Origin: Stemphylium vesicarium
Lineage: Eukaryota; Ascomycota; Dothideomycetes; Pleosporales; Pleosporaceae
NCBI GenBank assembly: GCA_004380135.1
Contig: QXCR01000164.1
Span: 1 to 62,718 of the forward strand
DNA length: 62,718 nt
Reading direction: 5' to 3'
The notes beneath the pieces were generated by a model. That model saw nothing but the letters and a program-made list of their open reading frames with translations. It did not search any database and had not been told where the DNA came from. The stretch's first letter is position 1; each line of letters opens with the position of its first letter. The position numbers and the translations under genes are program-made. This document shows, piece by piece, positions 23,814 to 35,962 of the stretch.

Positions 23814-26315
23814 ATGTCAGGTCACTCGGATGATGCAGCGCGACCGGCGAAACGCGCACGAATTGACGACAATTCCACTCCCACATTCGCCGCAGACACT
23901 TCCGCACCAGCTCCCCAAGAACAGCCTATTCCTTCTGCGCCCGCAGCAATTGACACGGACCTTGAGCGCGAAGTGCGCGCTGGAATAACGGAATATGTGT
24001 GCCCCGACAACCTGGGATTTACGGGTGTATTGAAGCAGAGGTACACTGACTTCTTGGTCAACGAGATTGGCCTAGACGGACAGGTATTGCACCTGAGAAG
24101 TACTGAAGTAGAGGGGAAGAAGGATGACAAACCGGTAGAGAAAGTCAATGCGACCAAGTCTACCGAGGAAGCGAAGCCCGTCGAGGCTGGCGCAAAAGAA
24201 GAGAAGGCTGATGCGGACATGCAAGATGCTGAAGTTACAGGTGAGACAACGCTGCCGGTACCCGTGACGGTACAGGATGAGCTCAAAGATGCCGACAACG
24301 ATGGCGAACAAATACTTGGTCAGGTTGCAGCGCCGAAGCAAGAACCAGAAGAGACAGTAAGTACCGACAATAACGGAACGCACGTCGCGGAGGCTAATGC
24401 AGCGCAGTTGGCAGACGAAGATCGCGAGACATTGCAGTCAATATTCGGTCAGCAGACCACAGACGACATCATCAAACTCGTCGCCCAAGTACGGAAACGC
24501 GAGTCGAAGAAGGCAAAGGACTTCAAGCCCGTCATATCACCGCCCATTACAGACAAAGACATGCGTACGCAAGCGCACAAGAGCCTGCGTCGCATGTTCC
24601 CCAACTTGCTTGAGAGTGCAATGGAGAATAATCAGACGATAAGGATCAAGGCGACACCACCAGCGGAGCGCAAAAAGAAGAAGGGCAAGGGTGGAGGAGG
24701 CAGAGACCGAGAAGACCAGGGAAGGCGGAGAGGTGGACTGGACTGGGAGGAGTTGGGCGGTGAATACCTACACTTCAACCTCTACAAGGAGAACAAGGAC
24801 ACAATGGAGGTCGTAGGCTTCCTTGGAAGCAAGCTCAACTGCGGAGCAAAAGGCTTCGGCTTCGCAGGCACAAAGGACAGGCGAGCGTGTACGGTGCAGA
24901 GAGTCTGCGTCAAGCGCCAAACCGCCCAGCGTATGCAAAGCTTCAACCGAATGCTGTTCAACGCCGCAGTGGGCGACTTTGAGTACCGGCACAACGACCT
25001 CAAGCTCGGAGATCTGATGGGCAACGAGTTCACAATCACACTCCGAGACTGCCATTTCCAGAGTGAAGGAGGCCTAGACTTTGAGCAACGGCAGAAGCTC
25101 GCCAACGACGTGGTGCGCAAAGCAATCACCGACTTCTCCTCTCGGGGTTTCATAAACTACTACGGACTGCAGCGCTTCGGCTCCTTCGCCGCGAGCACCG
25201 ACGCGATTGGGCGGAAAATGCTGCAAGACGACCTCCAAGGCGCCGTGGAAGACCTTCTCGCATACAGTGACGTAGCTCTCGCGGCCGCCGACGGCATCTC
25301 GACTGACCCAAGCATCCAAGTCTCGCAAGACGACCGCAACCGCGCCAAAGCGCTGCACATCTGGAAAACCAAAGGCAGCGGCAGCGAAGCGCTCGACTTT
25401 CTCCCGCGCAAATTCACGGCCGAGCGAAACATAATCCAGCACCTCAGCTCGCGCAACAGCAAAACCGGGCGCCACGACCGCAGAGGCGACTGGCAGGGCG
25501 CTCTGATGACCATCCCCCGCACCCTCCGCCTCATGTACGTGCACGCATACCAATCCCTCGTCTGGAACACGGTCGCAGGGCAGCGCTGGGCAACGCACGG
25601 CGACCGCGTCGTCGAAGGCGACCTCGTCCTCGTCCACGAGCACACGGACAAGCAAACCACATCATCATCCACCACCACCAAGGAAACAGACACCCCCCTC
25701 GACCAAGACGGCGAAATGATAATCAACCCTTCGGGCACCGAAAACGCAAACGCAGCCGCCGCAAACTTTGAGCGCGCCCGCGCCCTCTCCGCCGCAGAAG
25801 CTGCATCCGGTCTGTACACTATCTGGGACGTGGTCCTCCCGCAGCCCGGCTTCGACGTCGAGTACCCATCCAACGCCATCGGCGCCTTCTACAAGACCTT
25901 CATGGGCAGTGAGAAGGGTGGCGGGCTGGATCCGTATAACATGCGGAGAACCTGGCGCGAGGTCAGTTTGAGCGGCGGGTATCGCAAGTTTCTTGCTAAA
26001 CCGCTGGGGCCGTTGGGGTTCGAGGTGCATGCGTATAGGGGCGTGGATGAGCAGTTTGTCGAGACTGATATGCAGAGGTTGGGGAGGGAGAGGGATGTTG
26101 GGGTTAGGAACGGTGGGGGGGAGAAGGGGGAGGGGGTTAAGGATGCCGGGAAGGAGGTGGAGGATGGAGAGGCAAAAGAGGAAGCGGAGAGGAAGATTGC
26201 GGTTGTGCTCACGTTGCAGTTGGCGAGTAGTCAGTATGCTACTATTGCGCTGAGAGAGCTTATGAAGGCGGGTGGTGTTAGGGCGTATAAACCGGAGTTT
26301 ATGGGCGGGAGATAG
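23814..26315 (+). CDS. PUS7: tRNA/mRNA pseudouridine synthase PUS7 (TruD family)
   Basis: Converts specific uridines to pseudouridine in tRNA, U2 snRNA and mRNA. Single exon, 833 residues. The first ~110 residues are disordered. The TruD fold is split by an acidic/Glu-Lys-rich insert (about residues 100-250), as is common in fungal Pus7. The catalytic motif is GFAGTKDRRACTVQ with the nucleophilic Asp at about residue 355. Other family motifs are NYYGLQRFG, LGDLMGNEFTI and the final AYKPEFMGGR. The start at 23814 (MSGHSDDAARPAKRARID) has a basic patch usable as a nuclear signal; an in-frame ATG at 23649 would add 55 residues and is less likely. A second insert before the C-terminus is Gly/Lys/Glu-rich. 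Identification is firm. Confidence 0.95.
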   Translation: MSGHSDDAARPAKRARIDDNSTPTFAADTSAPAPQEQPIPSAPAAIDTDLEREVRAGITEYVCPDNLGFTGVLKQRYTDFLVNEIGLDGQVLHLRSTEVEGKKDDKPVEKVNATKSTEEAKPVEAGAKEEKADADMQDAEVTGETTLPVPVTVQDELKDADNDGEQILGQVAAPKQEPEETVSTDNNGTHVAEANAAQLADEDRETLQSIFGQQTTDDIIKLVAQVRKRESKKAKDFKPVISPPITDKDMRTQAHKSLRRMFPNLLESAMENNQTIRIKATPPAERKKKKGKGGGGRDREDQGRRRGGLDWEELGGEYLHFNLYKENKDTMEVVGFLGSKLNCGAKGFGFAGTKDRRACTVQRVCVKRQTAQRMQSFNRMLFNAAVGDFEYRHNDLKLGDLMGNEFTITLRDCHFQSEGGLDFEQRQKLANDVVRKAITDFSSRGFINYYGLQRFGSFAASTDAIGRKMLQDDLQGAVEDLLAYSDVALAAADGISTDPSIQVSQDDRNRAKALHIWKTKGSGSEALDFLPRKFTAERNIIQHLSSRNSKTGRHDRRGDWQGALMTIPRTLRLMYVHAYQSLVWNTVAGQRWATHGDRVVEGDLVLVHEHTDKQTTSSSTTTKETDTPLDQDGEMIINPSGTENANAAAANFERARALSAAEAASGLYTIWDVVLPQPGFDVEYPSNAIGAFYKTFMGSEKGGGLDPYNMRRTWREVSLSGGYRKFLAKPLGPLGFEVHAYRGVDEQFVETDMQRLGRERDVGVRNGGGEKGEGVKDAGKEVEDGEAKEEAERKIAVVLTLQLASSQYATIALRELMKAGGVRAYKPEFMGGR

Positions 26316-27290
26316 ATATCATGCGGGACTGGTGGGAGACAGCCTAGCCAACTATCATACTTCAAATCAAATGGCAAAAGTGTGTGAACATTTCTTTCTC
26401 CACAACTCTCTTTCTGTCTCTCGTGTAGATTCTTCTCCTTCTTCTTCTTCTTCTTCTTCTTCTCTTGATGGACTGTATCTTCACACATCTTTCATCTTGA
26501 TATATACAAAAGGGAAAAAAAAACTTCTCTTACCATCTCCCTCCTCGCATGCGATCCGCTTCACTCGCTTCCCCGTTTCATGCAATGCAACGCACATCCA
26601 TCATCAAAGCAGTCATCAATTACATCAAGCCGTCATCTCGTAACCATCCAACACAGACACACACCCTCTCTCCCTGTTCTTCTACAACCAAAGGTGAAAG
26701 TGAAGGATCATAATCGAACAAACAGCCTCTCTCTCTCATCCAAAGATCAAACAAGGTTGTTGACGGGTGAGAATCGAAAGAAGAAATGCGAAAAGAAAAA
26801 AAGAAGAACAGGGACAAAACCATTAATCGGAAAGGAAAACCAGGAGAAAAAAAAGCCCAGCCGCCCACAAGGAAAAGAGGTCTGGGAACCAGCAGACCCC
26901 TCTTTTTGTTCGGCCAAAAACAATCTTTCGTGGGCTTCTTAGAGTAAGGGGGGTATGCTTGCTTTCGTATGTCATGTTGTTTTTTGTGTAGATGTATATG
27001 TATATATGTTCGTTATTTGTTGGGACGGAGGGAAGGAATAAAAAGGCGGTATTATTCTTTTTTTGTGATGTTGAGCAAGGTGGAATTGAGACGCGATGCG
27101 TAGCGCACAGGCCGACAGCGTCGATGTGGCGAAATGTTGGTTGGGAAAACGGGTATTGGCGGTGGGTATCCAAATGTGTGAGGAGCACTGAATGCCGGTT
27201 GGTGGTTCGGAAGGGTCAACGCGATGGCGAAGCTGGCAAGAAAGGCGCAGAATAAGGTGTCGAAGTTGACCTAATCTCTCCCGTAAATTC
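26316..27290. other. Convergent intergenic region, PUS7 / PHD-finger gene
   Basis: This is shared 3' flank of two convergent genes. It contains a CTT repeat at about 26432-26463, CT-rich runs, A-rich stretches (26510-26525, 26785-26860) and T-rich 3'-end signals. The frames here are low-complexity and not called. Confidence 0.5.
26432..26463. repeat. CTT trinucleotide microsatellite
   Basis: About ten CTT units lie in the 3' flank of the PUS7 gene. A similar CTT/AAG run occurs at 46828-46862. Confidence 0.85.
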
Positions 27291-29578
27291 TCATCTCCGG
27301 AAGAGCGCCTTGTGCGTAAGCGGCGAGTCAAGTGTGACCGGTGCTCCTCTTAGTCTCCCACTCCTCGCAACTGGCGTCTGCCCTGTGCAAAACACGCATA
27401 CATACACCGGCGGTAAACTGCCTTTGTTCAGGCCAACACAGCCCATGTGCAGCCACTTATTACAGGACTCGCATTGGACCATGAGCTTGTTATCGTCATC
27501 GACAATGCCATTGCAGATACATCGTGTGCCTTCGCTTGAAAGACTGCTTCGGTCGGTCGAGGGAGTAGTGGTCGCTGAGCCGTTGAAAGAATTGGAAAAG
27601 GGGTCGTATTGGCCATGACCATGAGGAGTTGTGGCGTTGGAAAATTCAGCTGCCGAGGCAGCAGCCCAGCGTTGATTGTGTGCCTTGAGTGTGTTTTGAG
27701 ACGCACGTTCTGGGGGCGTTAGCAGAGTACGGGGACGGACTAGCTGGCAGACACCGTACCAATACGTTGTTGCCGTGCCCCGACCACCTTTTTCAAGGCT
27801 CCTTGGGCGTCGCCGGGAGAGTCGGGCATGTGGTGGTCTTCGTTTTCCCTGTGGCCTTTGACCGAGGTTGGATGATCCGCCATGTTGGCTCGCCTAGTGA
27901 CATTGTCCGTGACTGATCTCCTTACAGGCCGTAGGCTTTCAGAGGAAGGTTTGTCAAAGGAACCTAATGGCGGGCGTGAAGCGGATCGTACCATCTTGAA
28001 AGAGTTGCTTCTCTCAAGACTATCGCCGTCCACCTTGGCATATTTGGATGCTCGACGTTCAGGCTGTGGTATGGTAAAGGAAGTTTTACGACTGATGACC
28101 GCTCCTGGCTCGTCTTCTTCCGACTCGCTATCATCCGCCTCGTACAGACCGGGGTATTGGCGCCGGAGGTCCTGCTGTGATGACTGCCTCATAGCCTTCG
28201 GGGTCTCATCGTCCCCCTCAACAGGTACAGTCTCCGTGCGAGCGCGACCGGTCTCATCGATGATAAGGCGTGTCCGTGGTCGCCGGATCTCTGGAATAGA
28301 CTTTAGCGAACCACCGCTTTGACGTTTGAGTGGTGACGAGCGACGCGGTATCGTTGATGCATTAGCAGGTATGGTTATCCGAGATTCCATCGGAGGCGCT
28401 CTAGATTTTCTCATTCCACTGTCCGTATTGCTTCTTTGAAGTACAGGCCGCGCGATTTCAGCCGAGCCAGAGGATGAGTTCGTATTACTGCGTGAATGCT
28501 GACTCCTCGCTATTTTTGCCATTTCCCTTTCAGCTTGCGCGTCCCGCAATTGCGTCTCATACGGCTGCCTCGAGCTGATGTCGATGTTGGATGGTTGGGG
28601 CATGGCGCCAAAGGAAGCAGTCATATCGGGATGAGAGAAACTGAACAACATGTTGGGATCTACACCAGTCGTTGTTGATGCGAATGAGCCATGCCTTGAT
28701 ATCTGCCTCTGATCCATGTGGCAATTTGAGAAAGTCATGGGGCCAGGTGAAGCTTGGAAGCTCTGGAAACCCGGCGTCTGCATCATGTTGGTTGCAGACG
28801 GATGTATGCCCTGCCAGTTCATATCCTGCCCCATCCTCTGCGGTGTAGCAGCGAATGCGCCTACACCCATATGTCCATCAAGATCCATCTGCATATCGTC
28901 ATTGTTCGGGTCCCAGAACAAGCGCGACTGAGGCATGGGTGGCGCTGACATGGGCCCGTGGCCAGGAAACTGCATCATATCTGGTGTATATTGCAAGTTG
29001 CCAAAGCCGAAGGGGGTCTGGTCGAAGAGAGCCTCGGACGGCGGCATCTGGTTGGGGGTCCTGTGTATGACGGTAGCCGGTGTGGCTACGCCGTTCCCGG
29101 CACTCTGTTGTGCATTTCTCCTAGACGAGGCATCCCTTGTTGGGGGCGGTGTCTGCATGTGGGAAAAGTCCATGGTGGCGGGGCGGGATCCCCCAAGATG
29201 AGCCTGTGATGGGATCACCCCAGCTTTCCTCAGCTGATTGGGGTCCGGCGATGACGACAGTCTGCGGGAAACGTCGACGGGCGGCAGAGGCAGATTCTGA
29301 GGAGCGAAGTGGTTGACATGGAACTCGGGATCTTCGGGAGAGCGAACGGGTTGGCTATACGAGCTCAAGGGCCGGTCTAAGGGCGTCGACAGTGCGAAGG
29401 CGGGCGTCTGGACAGGGGTGTGCTGCCCATTTAGCAGCGGGGTCGCCCAAGCGTCGAGGAAATGCGAGTGAGGAAATGTCTCAGTCCGGGGCGTCTTGAG
29501 GCTGCCGTCCGGGAACGTCAGCGACTTGGGTGTGGAGGATGGACTTGGGAGATGCCAGTCGGTCGATCTAGCACGCGA
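27291..29578 (-). CDS. PHD-finger nuclear protein (5' end unresolved)
   Basis: Probable chromatin reader or co-regulator. Two exons are clear: 29578-27760 and 27709-27291, about 745 residues as seen. Most of the first exon is disordered and rich in Pro, Ser, Gln and Met (FSNCHMDQRQISRHGSFAST). The C-terminal exon carries one PHD finger: CIC, then CESC, HMGC and CVFC supply the zinc ligands, with the aromatic W of NKWLHMGC in place for histone tail binding. The upstream edge of the first exon reads as an acceptor (GTGCTAG before TCGACCGACTGG), so a short first exon with the start codon lies further up; several candidates keep no frame and I could not choose. Orthologues are probably widespread in ascomycetes but I do not recognise a named one. 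Confidence 0.8.
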
Positions 29579-30494
29579 CCCACGTTAGCCTTGGGCACAT
29601 GCAGGTGCGAACCGGAAGATGGAAAGAAAAGAAAAAACAAAACAAAACGTGCAAGCGGACAAAAAAGGAGTGGATGGGACGTCTAGAGAAAGGGTTTCTT
29701 TAGTAGGGAGTTGGCGAGTTACTGGAATGCAGTATTGGGGCGAGCTTAGGGCCGGTTGGCATCGAGCTTCACATGGCAACCGTGCGGTGCTGCCTGCCCC
29801 TCTGCCTAACCCAAACCCCCATTGGGACTTGGTTGTGTCAGAGCCGACATTTAAACCAGGCAGGGAAAGCATAGACAGGCGCTGGTATTCAACATGAAGC
29901 TTGTTGCACCGGCCCGACAGCACCAAGTGTTGTCCCCAAAGAGTGCCATAGAGGGCATGCACAAGAGCGGGAATCGGGCAAAAAGGGAACCGTACCCATA
30001 TATGTGCTGATCCAGACTCATAGCAACCCCAGTGACACAGTCCTCCTGCCCTTCAGGTCATGCAGCGGGCAATATAAAAAGTCGTCGTCGTCGGCGGGTT
30101 CGTCGTGGGTAGGCGGGCAGCGGGCGGTGGGTGATGAGAAAACCGCGTCGGTTCTGGCTGAGATTTGGTGCAGTCTGACGGTGCAGCCTGACGCTGATGG
30201 ACTTGGGACAGTGTCGAAGCTGTGATACCTAGTGGGTAGTACGCTGGTTTGCAGCAAAGTCAGGGGATATGCCCGCGTCTGTGAGACGTCGACGATGCAG
30301 GTACCGAGAGAAGAGAGGGGCGTCACGGGGAGCGATGGGCCTTGAGGCTTCAGCACAGTTGCTCTGCCGTTGTGAATGACGGTGAAAGGTTTCTTCACGT
30401 ACTAGGCAGCGCAGTGGGGCCGTGATCTGAAGCTGCAAATGCAAAAGGTTGTAGTTCGGCAAAGATGAATAATTGAAAGCACCGATCGTGACCC

Positions 30495-30527
<33 letters not shown>

Positions 30528-32182
30528 AGCAACAGCACACGCACGCAGTAACGGGCGCTGGCAAGGTGCTTCTTCTCTCTTGAGGCCTAGCAGTCGTCTA
30601 GCAGCTCAGGTACCGAGCCGCATGGCCCGTTCATGGCGATATAGCGAGGCTGTCATTATTGGGTGGTGACGGCAGGGAGGAGGCATGGAAGATGATGGCC
30701 TGCGTCGACGTCGACGCCGGCCAGGCAAAGCTTCACCCAGTCGACTCTGCACCTAGCAGCGAATAAGGTGATAGGCTCCGCTAGGAGTACATAACGATGA
30801 GCTAAGTCGCGAACGGACACGGAACGACTGCACCATGGCTTGGGATGCGCAGTGCCCGTAACAATGAGATGGGTAGACATGACAGGTCGACACTGGTGTC
30901 TTGTCTAGAAGCCGACGCTAGCGACACTTTCCATGCCCGCCCACCCACTCACACGCCGAGCCCAAGTCCGACCACGCATCCTCTGCGCCGCCCCAGTGAG
31001 CAAGCGAACAATATACCAGCATCAATCATGCACTCCTTGATCCTTCTTTCACAAATGAGGCGTCCACTACGGAGAATAAGCAACCAGCAAAAAAGCTACT
31101 CGCCGTTGCTGCTTGCCAGCTGGCAGCCCTCGCCCGTCAGCACCGACAGCGGACAAGGCCGAGTAATCTAGCCGTCATTATGCAAATCCCATGAACCTGG
31201 AATCCCTTTCGCTCCCGGCAAATCACCACCCGGCCACATCTGGCCCACGTCGTTTGCGGAGAAAAGAGTAACGCCTATACGATCGCACTTTCCGTATTGA
31301 ACCAAGTATCTGCCTAGGTTTTTTCTCTCGGCCCCTGGGCTGGAAGCGGGAGAAGTCTCATGCATGTGCGGGAGCATCATCGACGTCTGGGCTTTTCCTC
31401 CATATTACCATCTGTCAATGCGCTTTTCGAGGAAATCATCCTGCCGTCATGCGTCACAGGTTGCGGATCAAAAATGCAGTCTTTAGTTGAGGGCTCGATC
31501 GACGGCGTAGAGGTGTGGGTTCAGTGGGACACATTCCAACATCCCTGGCTTCACATGTTAACTGGAGCTTCGCACGAGAGCTCGGTACCAGTCCACCCTA
31601 GCGCCAGGCGAATCATGCAAGGTACCATCACGCTCAGTTCTTGTGTGTGTTGGACGTGGCTGTGATGCGAATTATCGACACTACTGTATAGTGGCAGATC
31701 TGCCTTGAAAAAGGTTTGCAGCGAGGGCCTTTCGATGCATTAGCACCAGGCACAACGACTCGAACGGTGTGGAGGTACTCACGCCTGCTTTCGCTGAGTG
31801 TGATGGGAAAGCGACTTCATTGGCTCCCTGTATCGTGCATCGTGCGTGTGCTGTTGAGCATTGGCCGTCTCAGACTTCCCGCCCTAGGCCCCGGATAACC
31901 GAAACGAACGCTTGTCGGAACTAGACGTACGTCATAAGAAGTGGATTTTGAGTTGTAGCTGCTATATATATATAGATGTATGTCATCGCCGCTTCCGTGT
32001 GCTTGCGTAAGCCCCTCTCATCAACATTACTTCGTGTCCTGCAGATACAAACGGCTGAAAGTATACCAAAAGAAAACATGATCGGCACTCAAGACGGTAT
32101 GGAAAAGAAAGCAAAGGCCCGCATGATAAGTGATATATACACCGAAGAAGATGTGAAGGAAACGCCATGCCGCGGCGACCCA
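29579..32182. other. Long intergenic region, 2.6 kb
   Basis: This region should hold the first exon and promoter of the PHD-finger gene (29590-30300) and the 3' flank of the membrane protein gene at its right end. A CAG repeat lies at about 30494-30528. The rest has only short frames without coding features. No tRNA seen. Confidence 0.4.
30494..30528. repeat. CAG/CTG trinucleotide repeat
   Basis: A run of about eleven CAG units with one TAG interruption, in non-coding sequence upstream of the PHD-finger gene. A degenerate cousin (AGCAGCAACAG type) lies at 44650-44695. Confidence 0.85.
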
Positions 32183-33313
32183 TCACGGAGAATATCTCCT
32201 TGTGTAAGGCTCGCGTTGGTAGGATATATCTGACATCATAGACACGGTGTCGTCGTCTCGCTCAAGTGCAGGCCCTGACATCTCAGAAACTGTGTCGTCG
32301 TCTGGATCGTCAAAGGGTGAACGTTCTATTGTGTGCGGGGTCGCGGGAACTCGGAGGCTGCTATGTCGCGAGTTTGTCGTGAAGCTTGGTGGAGCTGAGC
32401 TGTGTGGTCGATACGGCGGAGGTGGCTCTGTGATGCTGCTGTTGTCCGAGAACGGGTTCCCTAACCCTCGAGTGTTTGAATTGATAGAGACCATGTCCGA
32501 AGTGTCCATGCCAGTAAGGTAGGCACCGTTCGAAGATGGCCCAATGGGCCCCAATATGATGGGCTGGAACTCACTTGAAGTCGAAGTTGGTGGAAGACGA
32601 TTTGGCGGTGCGATGTAGGCTGGTGAAACTGATACCGTTGGTGGTGATGGCGCCAATGGTGCATTGTAGGGTTGTACCAGGGCCTGGTGTGTTTGCATCT
32701 TCATCTCCTCGGCGACAGTGCCTACAGCAGCTTCCGCCCTGCGCTTTCTACGCCTGCGCAGGCATACGACAGTAACAATTCCAATGATCACAAGCAAGAC
32801 GACAGGAACGACAGCGGCAGCCGCGTACAAGGGTGCGTTGTTGGTATGCTTCTTCGACCATTCAGGTCTACCTGCATGCGGACCGATTGGAGATGAGGAT
32901 GCTATGTCTGTGTCTGTCGCCAGAGGTGAATCGGTTACCGCGGACGAGGTAGTCTTCTGGGCCTCAGCATACGGTGTTGTCGTAGTAGGAGTGGTTGATG
33001 CAGAGATTTGCCGACTGTGTGTCGTCGGAGGAGGCCTACTCGTATTTGGATGAGGACGACCAGTTGGTAGTCCAACAGGCCGTGTGCTGGGTGGCCCCGT
33101 CTGCGTATTATCGTCGTTGCTGTCATCGTCGTAGGAGGATTGCGTCGGAGGTGCCATGAACGTTAGTTCGGCGGAGTCTGTTGGTCTGTCGGGGTCTTCT
33201 GGATATGAAGGCGCGGTCGTCACAATTATCACATCAAAGTCTTCGGTTGCTGTGGGAATCCAGGACGGAGGATCCCAATCGTCTTTTCTCCAGGCATATC
33301 CCTCAGTGGCCAT
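32183..33313 (-). CDS. Single-pass membrane protein with Ser/Thr/Pro-rich ectodomain
   Basis: Single exon, 376 residues. There is no N-terminal signal peptide. Residues 30-155 are Pro/Ser/Thr-rich and likely glycosylated. One transmembrane segment covers residues 161-184 (LYAAAAVVPVVLLVIIGIVT) followed by CLRRRRKRR, a stop-transfer signal that predicts an outside N-terminus. The cytosolic tail is Pro-rich and ends with two copies of DDDTVSxMS separated by about ten residues, then ISYQREPYTRRYSP. The layout is like fungal wall-stress sensors (Wsc/Mid2 type) but lacks the WSC cysteine domain, so a sensor role is only a guess. I do not recognise a named orthologue. Confidence 0.75.
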   Translation of the reverse strand: MATEGYAWRKDDWDPPSWIPTATEDFDVIIVTTAPSYPEDPDRPTDSAELTFMAPPTQSSYDDDSNDDNTQTGPPSTRPVGLPTGRPHPNTSRPPPTTHSRQISASTTPTTTTPYAEAQKTTSSAVTDSPLATDTDIASSSPIGPHAGRPEWSKKHTNNAPLYAAAAVVPVVLLVIIGIVTVVCLRRRRKRRAEAAVGTVAEEMKMQTHQALVQPYNAPLAPSPPTVSVSPAYIAPPNRLPPTSTSSEFQPIILGPIGPSSNGAYLTGMDTSDMVSINSNTRGLGNPFSDNSSITEPPPPYRPHSSAPPSFTTNSRHSSLRVPATPHTIERSPFDDPDDDTVSEMSGPALERDDDTVSMMSDISYQREPYTRRYSP

Positions 33314-34653
33314 TGTGGCTTAGGCGATCCGCTGACGGGAGCTGCTTGCTGCGGATAGATAGACCGCAGTCGTGTGGCAGGTATCGACGCCAGTCAGACT
33401 GCAGTGATGCGACGCGATTCCTGATCACTCGATACGCCCGAGGGAGGAGCTGGAATATGGCGGTGATTCTCCAGCTCCTAGCCAGTGGGAGGAGATGCGG
33501 GGCCGAGGGTTTTTTTAGGGCTGACCTTGGTACTCCAATCGATGACGCGAGACAACACAAGAAACGCGACGGAAGTTCGCTTCTGCCCCAGCCTTTTGAG
33601 ATTTGGGAAACGAATCGTGCGCAATTGACTTGAGAGACGGAGGATAGAGCAGAGAATGGAGACGTAAACCAAGTCGGAACGTTGCCACCTAGACTGCCGC
33701 GAGCTGAGGAGGCGCGAGCATGTTACTGTTATCTGGCGACATATGTGCTGCAGGCTGTCAAGCCAACAAGTCCCAAGTCCGATGTGCCGGCTGTTAATAG
33801 TCGGCCTGGTTGGCTGAATGCTAGGATGGCGGTGCAAGCAGCGGCCTCAGCCTGGATGCGTATGAGACGAACAACCCCACTTGCTCGGGTTGGGGTATTT
33901 TTAGGCTAGGCCGGCTGCCCTAGCCGTCGATCTAACAAAGCTTAGTATAGGAAAGCGTTGTTTTCGGATTGGGCAGTATGCTGGTGTATGCGTTCATATA
34001 TCGCCCCAGTACGCCTTTCGTTCGTTGCCTTATGAGCCTGCTTCCAAGGTCGTTGCAGCCGAACGGGAAGATTCATTGTCGACATGACGACGGGGTGGAA
34101 GTACCAGCCATGTGCCTCCACACCGTCTGACTTACGGCACGAGGGGGTACGCTGATCTTTGCTGGAGGGGACAGACAATAGCCGTATTTTTCGTCTTGGT
34201 AGTTGCAAGCATATCCCGATGGGGAAAAGGACGATATGATGATAGGCTGGTGGGGCTGCAGCTAGTTGCAGGTGAAACGCGGAGGTATGCTATACAGTGG
34301 GCACAGCTCTGTACCACTACGGAATGTTTTTCATGTCCGGCGGCCGTTTCTTCGTGCTAATCCATGCCTGCGACTGGCGGGGTAATACCCGTTGTCACCA
34401 ACCTCAACTCGCCCCGGCGCCTTTAGAGTTCAGATGGAAGCATTCAAGATGCCGAAAACTCGCCCAAGGCTCGAGTACATGTATAGAGTTCGTCTGCTAC
34501 GTGTCATCGGGTTGCATTAGTCAATCCGGAGCTCCGGCGATATGACAGTTGCTAGAGCAGCGCTTGGCCTGATGATCTCATCGGCCCGCACGCGTCGGTT
34601 CCGCTATGCGCGTCCATCTTCACCACGCTTAACTCGAGATATTCTCCGCGACT
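33314..34653. promoter_or_regulatory. Divergent promoter region, membrane protein (-) / AIM3-like (+)
   Basis: About 1.3 kb between two divergent start codons. The short frames here have no domain. Nothing else recognised. Confidence 0.4.
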
Positions 34654-35962
34654 ATGGACAAATTTAAGAGCGTGGCTAAAGGCGGCTGGCATCCCGAGAA
34701 GAGTCGCACCAACAGTGGGAGTAGTGGTGGCGGACAGAGCGATTCCAAGCTTGGACAAGTGGTATGCAGACTCGACTTCCCCCTTCCAGCTTGCATTCTA
34801 ACCTGCTACTAAATAGAAAGGCTGGGTTGGCAAAGTTCAGGGTAAGGATGTCCATGCAGAAGCTGCCCGCGAGCATCAGTCAGCGCCGCTGTCGACGCTG
34901 AAAGACCCGTACTCGTTCGCTCCACCGCCCAAGCGACTCGATTACAATGGCGGTTCTTCAGCAGCTGGGGGTGCTGGCTCTTCCACAGGATTGGCTTCTG
35001 CGCCTGCTGGAGGGGCGAAGCAGAGGATGCAAGAAAGAGAGGAGACACGGAGGAGGGAAGTGGAGGAAGCGAACAGACCGCCTCCAGGGCCATACAGACC
35101 GGACACCACTGGGCTAAGCACTGCACATCTACCCAAACCTCCAGCATTCCGACCGGGTTCTGCTTCGCCAGCTCCTCCAGCGCCCGCTTCCAGGCCGAAG
35201 CCCAGCCTACCCCCTCGATTGCCCCCGCGTCAGAATGAATACCCCGACGAGTTCTCTCCGCCTCCCCCACCGACCTACAACGAGGCTACACAGCAAGGCA
35301 CGCCGGCGCAAGGGGTAATGAACCAGGCAGCCCTGGGTCGTCTTGGACAGGCTGGTGTCTCAGTCACAGGACTGGGTATCGGACGAACGGCCTCTCCTCC
35401 AGTGCCGCCTCGCGCGAACCCGTCACCACCAGTTCCGCCCAGACAAAACTCGCGCACGAGCATGAAAACTCCGCCGCCCGTTCCAGCCAGTCGTGGCTCG
35501 CAGATGAATGAGCTCCAGAACCGGTTTGCGAGCATGTCTGGGCCAAAGTCGCCAGCAGAGGCGCCCGCGACAGGCACATCATGGGCAGACAAGCAAGCAG
35601 CGCTTCGTACCGCTAGCAGTCTGCGTGAGGACCCGTCCAAGGTCTCTGCCTCGGACTTGAAGGGAGCAGCATCGACAGCCAACAACTTCCAGCAGCGCCA
35701 TGGAGACCAGGTCGCATCTGGGTGGAAGTCGGCCAATTCACTCAACCAAAAGTATGGCATCACAGGAAGAATGAACAACTTTGCGTCGTCGAGCGCATCA
35801 CCTCCGCCAGTGCCAGCGCCAGCACAATCGCCAGCACCGGGTAGCCAGGGAGGGCTAGGCAAGAAGGCGCCGCCTCCACCACCACCGAAGAAGAAGAAGG
35901 AACTCAGCGACGGCTCTGGCGAGCCACCGCCGATTCCATTGAGCAGCAAGCCAAAGTTCTAA
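34654..35962 (+). CDS. AIM3-like proline-rich cortical actin-patch protein
   Basis: Exons: 34654-34761 and 34817-35962, 417 residues. The first exon gives MDKFKSVAKGGWHPEK. Family marks seen: LKDPYSFAPPPKRLDY (the DPxxFAPPP block), QQRHGDQVASGWKSANSLNQKYGI, and the tail GKKAPPPPPPKKKKELSDGSGEPPPIPLSSKPKF region. Multiple PxxP and PPVPPR motifs are SH3 ligands. In yeast, Aim3 binds the BAR/SH3 protein Rvs167 and tunes actin patch dynamics; a similar role as an SH3-binding endocytic regulator is inferred. The intron is small (55 bp) with a standard CTAAAT-like branch region. The name is by resemblance of motifs, as the rest is low-complexity. Confidence 0.75.
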
